Shown here: positions 62,563 to 64,000 of the stretch, piece after piece
Layout: each line of letters starts with the position of its first letter
Numbering within the stretch: position 1 is the first letter of the stretch
Assembly (NCBI GenBank): GCA_965202675.1
Contig: OZ241842.1
Span: 496,001 to 560,000, forward strand
Direction: 5' to 3'
Source of the DNA: CATQHD01 sp965202675
GTDB lineage: Bacteria; Actinomycetota; Acidimicrobiia; Spongiisociales; Spongiisociaceae
Length of the DNA stretch: 64,000 nucleotides
The notes under the pieces: model-generated
Database searches by the model: none
What the model was told of the DNA's origin: nothing
What the model saw: the letters and a program-made list of their open reading frames with translations, nothing else
Translations under genes and position numbers: made by a program

Positions 62563-62620
62563 TGGGGGTGGAAACACACCAGCTCCTCCCCCAAACAGGG
62601 ACAACCTCCCCGAATATCAC
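62563..62620 (-). repeat. element F copy
   Basis: Read on the minus strand this gives GTGATATTCGGGGAGG to CACCCCCAGCT, matching 25859-25926. It lies exactly at the 5' breakpoint of the IS481 remnant. Confidence 0.45.
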
Positions 62621-62686
62621 ACATGCTCATGGTTGTTGCGGCGGCAGTATCGTTGATTCCATGTCCGGGTTCCAATAGTCACAACG

Positions 62687-62896
62687 GTGAGCGGGGAACT
62701 GCTGGGTAGAGCCCGCAATGTTCTGCCTGATCTTGACGATGCATCCTTGTTCGACCTGGCATTGGCCGCGGTGCGCGTCGTGTATCGCGCCGTCGAGGTC
62801 GACCGGTCGTACGAGGCTTACGACGACCTGCCGCTCGACACCGAGGACGCTTGGGGGAACCCGGCCGACTTCCTCGATGCGGTCGGAGCTGCGTGA
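62687..62896 (+). CDS. small hypothetical protein
   Basis: This 69-residue acidic protein starts at a GTG. It is rich in Asp, Leu and Ala (LPDLDDASLFDLALAAVRVVY, then EAYDDLPLDTEDAWG), helical in look, without signal peptide. No family recognised. It is isolated between the IS481 remnant and the cytochrome gene. Confidence 0.45.
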   Translation: MSGELLGRARNVLPDLDDASLFDLALAAVRVVYRAVEVDRSYEAYDDLPLDTEDAWGNPADFLDAVGAA

Positions 62897-62969
62897 GTTC
62901 CTTGCCTCGGCGGTGATCCGACAACGCCGGGGGCGCGGCCCGATGCGGTCGGGTATGGAAGCCGGAGAG

Positions 62970-63281
62970 TCAGCGGTCCTGCTGTTCGATGACGTAGCGG
63001 GATACGCGCCTGATCTGTTCCTCGGTGAGGGTTCCCCGCATGGCGGGCATGCTTCCGATGCCGGCGGAGATGGACTGGATGAAGTAGGACTCGGGCTTGT
63101 CCGCCGACCCGGCGCCCTCCCCGGCCAGGCGGGGTCCGGTTCGGCCGCTCAGATCGGCGGCGTGGCAGACGGCGCACACCTGCACGTAGATTTCCCCGCC
63201 GGAGGCGTCGTCCGGCACCGGTTCGCCGCCGCAGGCGTAGGCCGCCAGCATCAGGACGGCCAGGAACCCCAGCTTCTTCAT
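62970..63281 (-). CDS. c-type cytochrome, lipoprotein
   Basis: This 103-residue protein has a lipoprotein signal (MKKLGFLAVLMLAAYACGG, Cys near 17) and a single heme-attachment motif C-A-V-C-H near residue 37, with a distal Met in IGSMPAMRG. It would transfer electrons on the outer face of the membrane. I chose the ATG at 63281; the longer frame upstream is a shadow. The HTH gene lies 11 bp upstream. Confidence 0.85.
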   Translation of the reverse strand: MKKLGFLAVLMLAAYACGGEPVPDDASGGEIYVQVCAVCHAADLSGRTGPRLAGEGAGSADKPESYFIQSISAGIGSMPAMRGTLTEEQIRRVSRYVIEQQDR

Positions 63282-63292
63282 GCTGCGCCGGC

Positions 63293-63694
63293 TCACGTCG
63301 GCTGAGACTCCGGCCGCCGCGGCCGGGGGTCCCGATCGCCCCGGATCGAGTTGAGATAGTTGTAGATGGTGATGCGGCTCACACCCATCAGATCCGCCAC
63401 CTCGTCGATGGACTTGCGCAGCAGGAACGCCCCCCGCTCGTCCAGCAGGCGGACCGCCACCTGCTTCTGCACCCGCCCCAGTTCGGCCAGCCTGCCGCCC
63501 AGCTCCCCCTCCACCTGGGAGACCATACGGTCGAGGGCGTCGTGGAGGGACAGTATCCGCACCCCGCCCACCACCTCCCCCTCCCACTCCAGGGGAACGG
63601 TGTTCCCGTCCATCCGGCCGGGGTCGACGACCTCGGCCCCCAAAGCGTCGGCCAAGGGGCGCACCGCTTCGATCAGGGGGTGTTCTGCGTTCAT
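63293..63694 (-). CDS. helix-turn-helix regulator
   Basis: This 133-residue protein has a C-terminal helix-turn-helix (IDEVADLMGVSRITIYNYL near residue 98-117) and an N-terminal alpha/beta part beginning HPLIEAVRPLADALG, with VRILSLHDALDRMV as a helix. It resembles PucR/YheO-like regulators in outline. Its ATG overlaps the stop of the thiamine-binding gene by 4 bp, so the pair is coupled. Confidence 0.7.
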   Translation of the reverse strand: MNAEHPLIEAVRPLADALGAEVVDPGRMDGNTVPLEWEGEVVGGVRILSLHDALDRMVSQVEGELGGRLAELGRVQKQVAVRLLDERGAFLLRKSIDEVADLMGVSRITIYNYLNSIRGDRDPRPRRPESQPT

Positions 63695-63921
63695 TGCGTC
63701 ACGGTCAGGTTGACCGACACCCGGGTCGCCCCCGCTTCCATCGCCGCCCGGACGCTCTTCGACATCGTTGCGAACACCTCTTCTGCCGGACCTTCGATGG
63801 CGGTCCCGAACGGGCCGATGTCGGGCTCGAACGGCGCCAGGGCGTCTATGGCCGCCCGGACGTGCGGGCCGGGGTTTCCCTCCTCGAACGGCTCGACTGT
63901 GAACTCGGCGCGGGCCGGCAT
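63691..63921 (-). CDS. thiamine-binding (MTH1187/YkoF-like) protein
   Basis: This 76-residue protein has the thiamine-binding DUF77 ferredoxin-like fold: N-terminal ARAEFTVEPF, VRAAIDALAPFEPDIGPFGTAIEG, and C-terminal GATRVSVNLTV. Such proteins bind thiamine or related cofactors. No TPP riboswitch is visible in the 79 bases upstream inside the window. Confidence 0.75.
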   Translation of the reverse strand: MPARAEFTVEPFEEGNPGPHVRAAIDALAPFEPDIGPFGTAIEGPAEEVFATMSKSVRAAMEAGATRVSVNLTVTQ

Positions 63922-64000
63922 CCCTTCCTCCCTTCAGTCGCATCCGTCAGGTTAGACCGGACACCGGAGGAACCCCCGAGACCTCCCTCGGAGCGCCCGC

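Noticed and set aside
63922..64000. TPP riboswitch before the thiamine-binding gene
   Set aside because: The visible 79 bases lack the conserved TPP core motifs; the region continues beyond the window.

Overview
The window looks like the chromosome of a high-GC Gram-positive bacterium, most likely an uncultured actinomycetote (the gene set and the polA-rpsA-coaE order fit; Acidimicrobiia is a guess). Ordinary genes are very GC-rich. Accessory genes stand out by clearly lower GC.

Layout. 1-1026: 3' end of a DndB-like (DGQHR) gene plus a small coupled gene. 1030-5243: SDR and flavin reductases, a universal-stress protein, a YccF membrane protein and a lipoprotein. 5744-19570: a defence island. 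It holds a low-GC orphan gene, an AAA ATPase/DUF4276 pair, a four-gene minus-strand operon (Eco57I-like adenine methyltransferase, two RAMA-domain paralogues, PLD-SNF2 helicase) and an HTH/nucleotidyltransferase pair. 19640-23447: a circularly permuted ATP-grasp / alpha-E / transglutaminase cluster. 23453-31505: ABC exporter, orphan HicB, coaE, rpsA, polA. 31660-34110: a low-GC SLH/RCC1-repeat surface protein. 34118-36147: two nested ISL3-type elements beside tRNA-Leu. 36178-45722: trp genes (A, B, F, C, E) with ygfZ, an AlbA/Schlafen-like pseudogene coupled to trpA, and a low-GC ATPase/PIN cassette placed between trpC and ygfZ. 46414-63921: mostly housekeeping genes (ccdA, MFS, MATE, nth, PRTase, thioesterase, phytanoyl-CoA dioxygenase, thyA, Fic, AI-2E exporter family, RDD, acyl-CoA synthetase, cytochrome c, HTH, thiamine-binding protein).

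Most striking points. (1) The methyltransferase gene carries about 21 perfect copies of a 5-bp repeat inside its reading frame. As sequenced it is frame-shifted; loss of one unit or gain of two would join it to the downstream 297-codon frame, so it looks phase-variable. The low-GC part of this operon covers exactly the methyltransferase C-terminus plus both RAMA genes, as if a specificity module had been exchanged. (2) Seven dispersed intergenic elements in 64 kb share a layout: a promoter (17-bp spacer in the six clearest cases), a 5' hairpin in one class, a GC-rich hairpin core and a terminal TTTTTCGCG-type motif. They look like an undescribed multicopy structured RNA or non-autonomous element family. 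All large gene-free stretches are made of these elements, short palindromic elements or IS debris.
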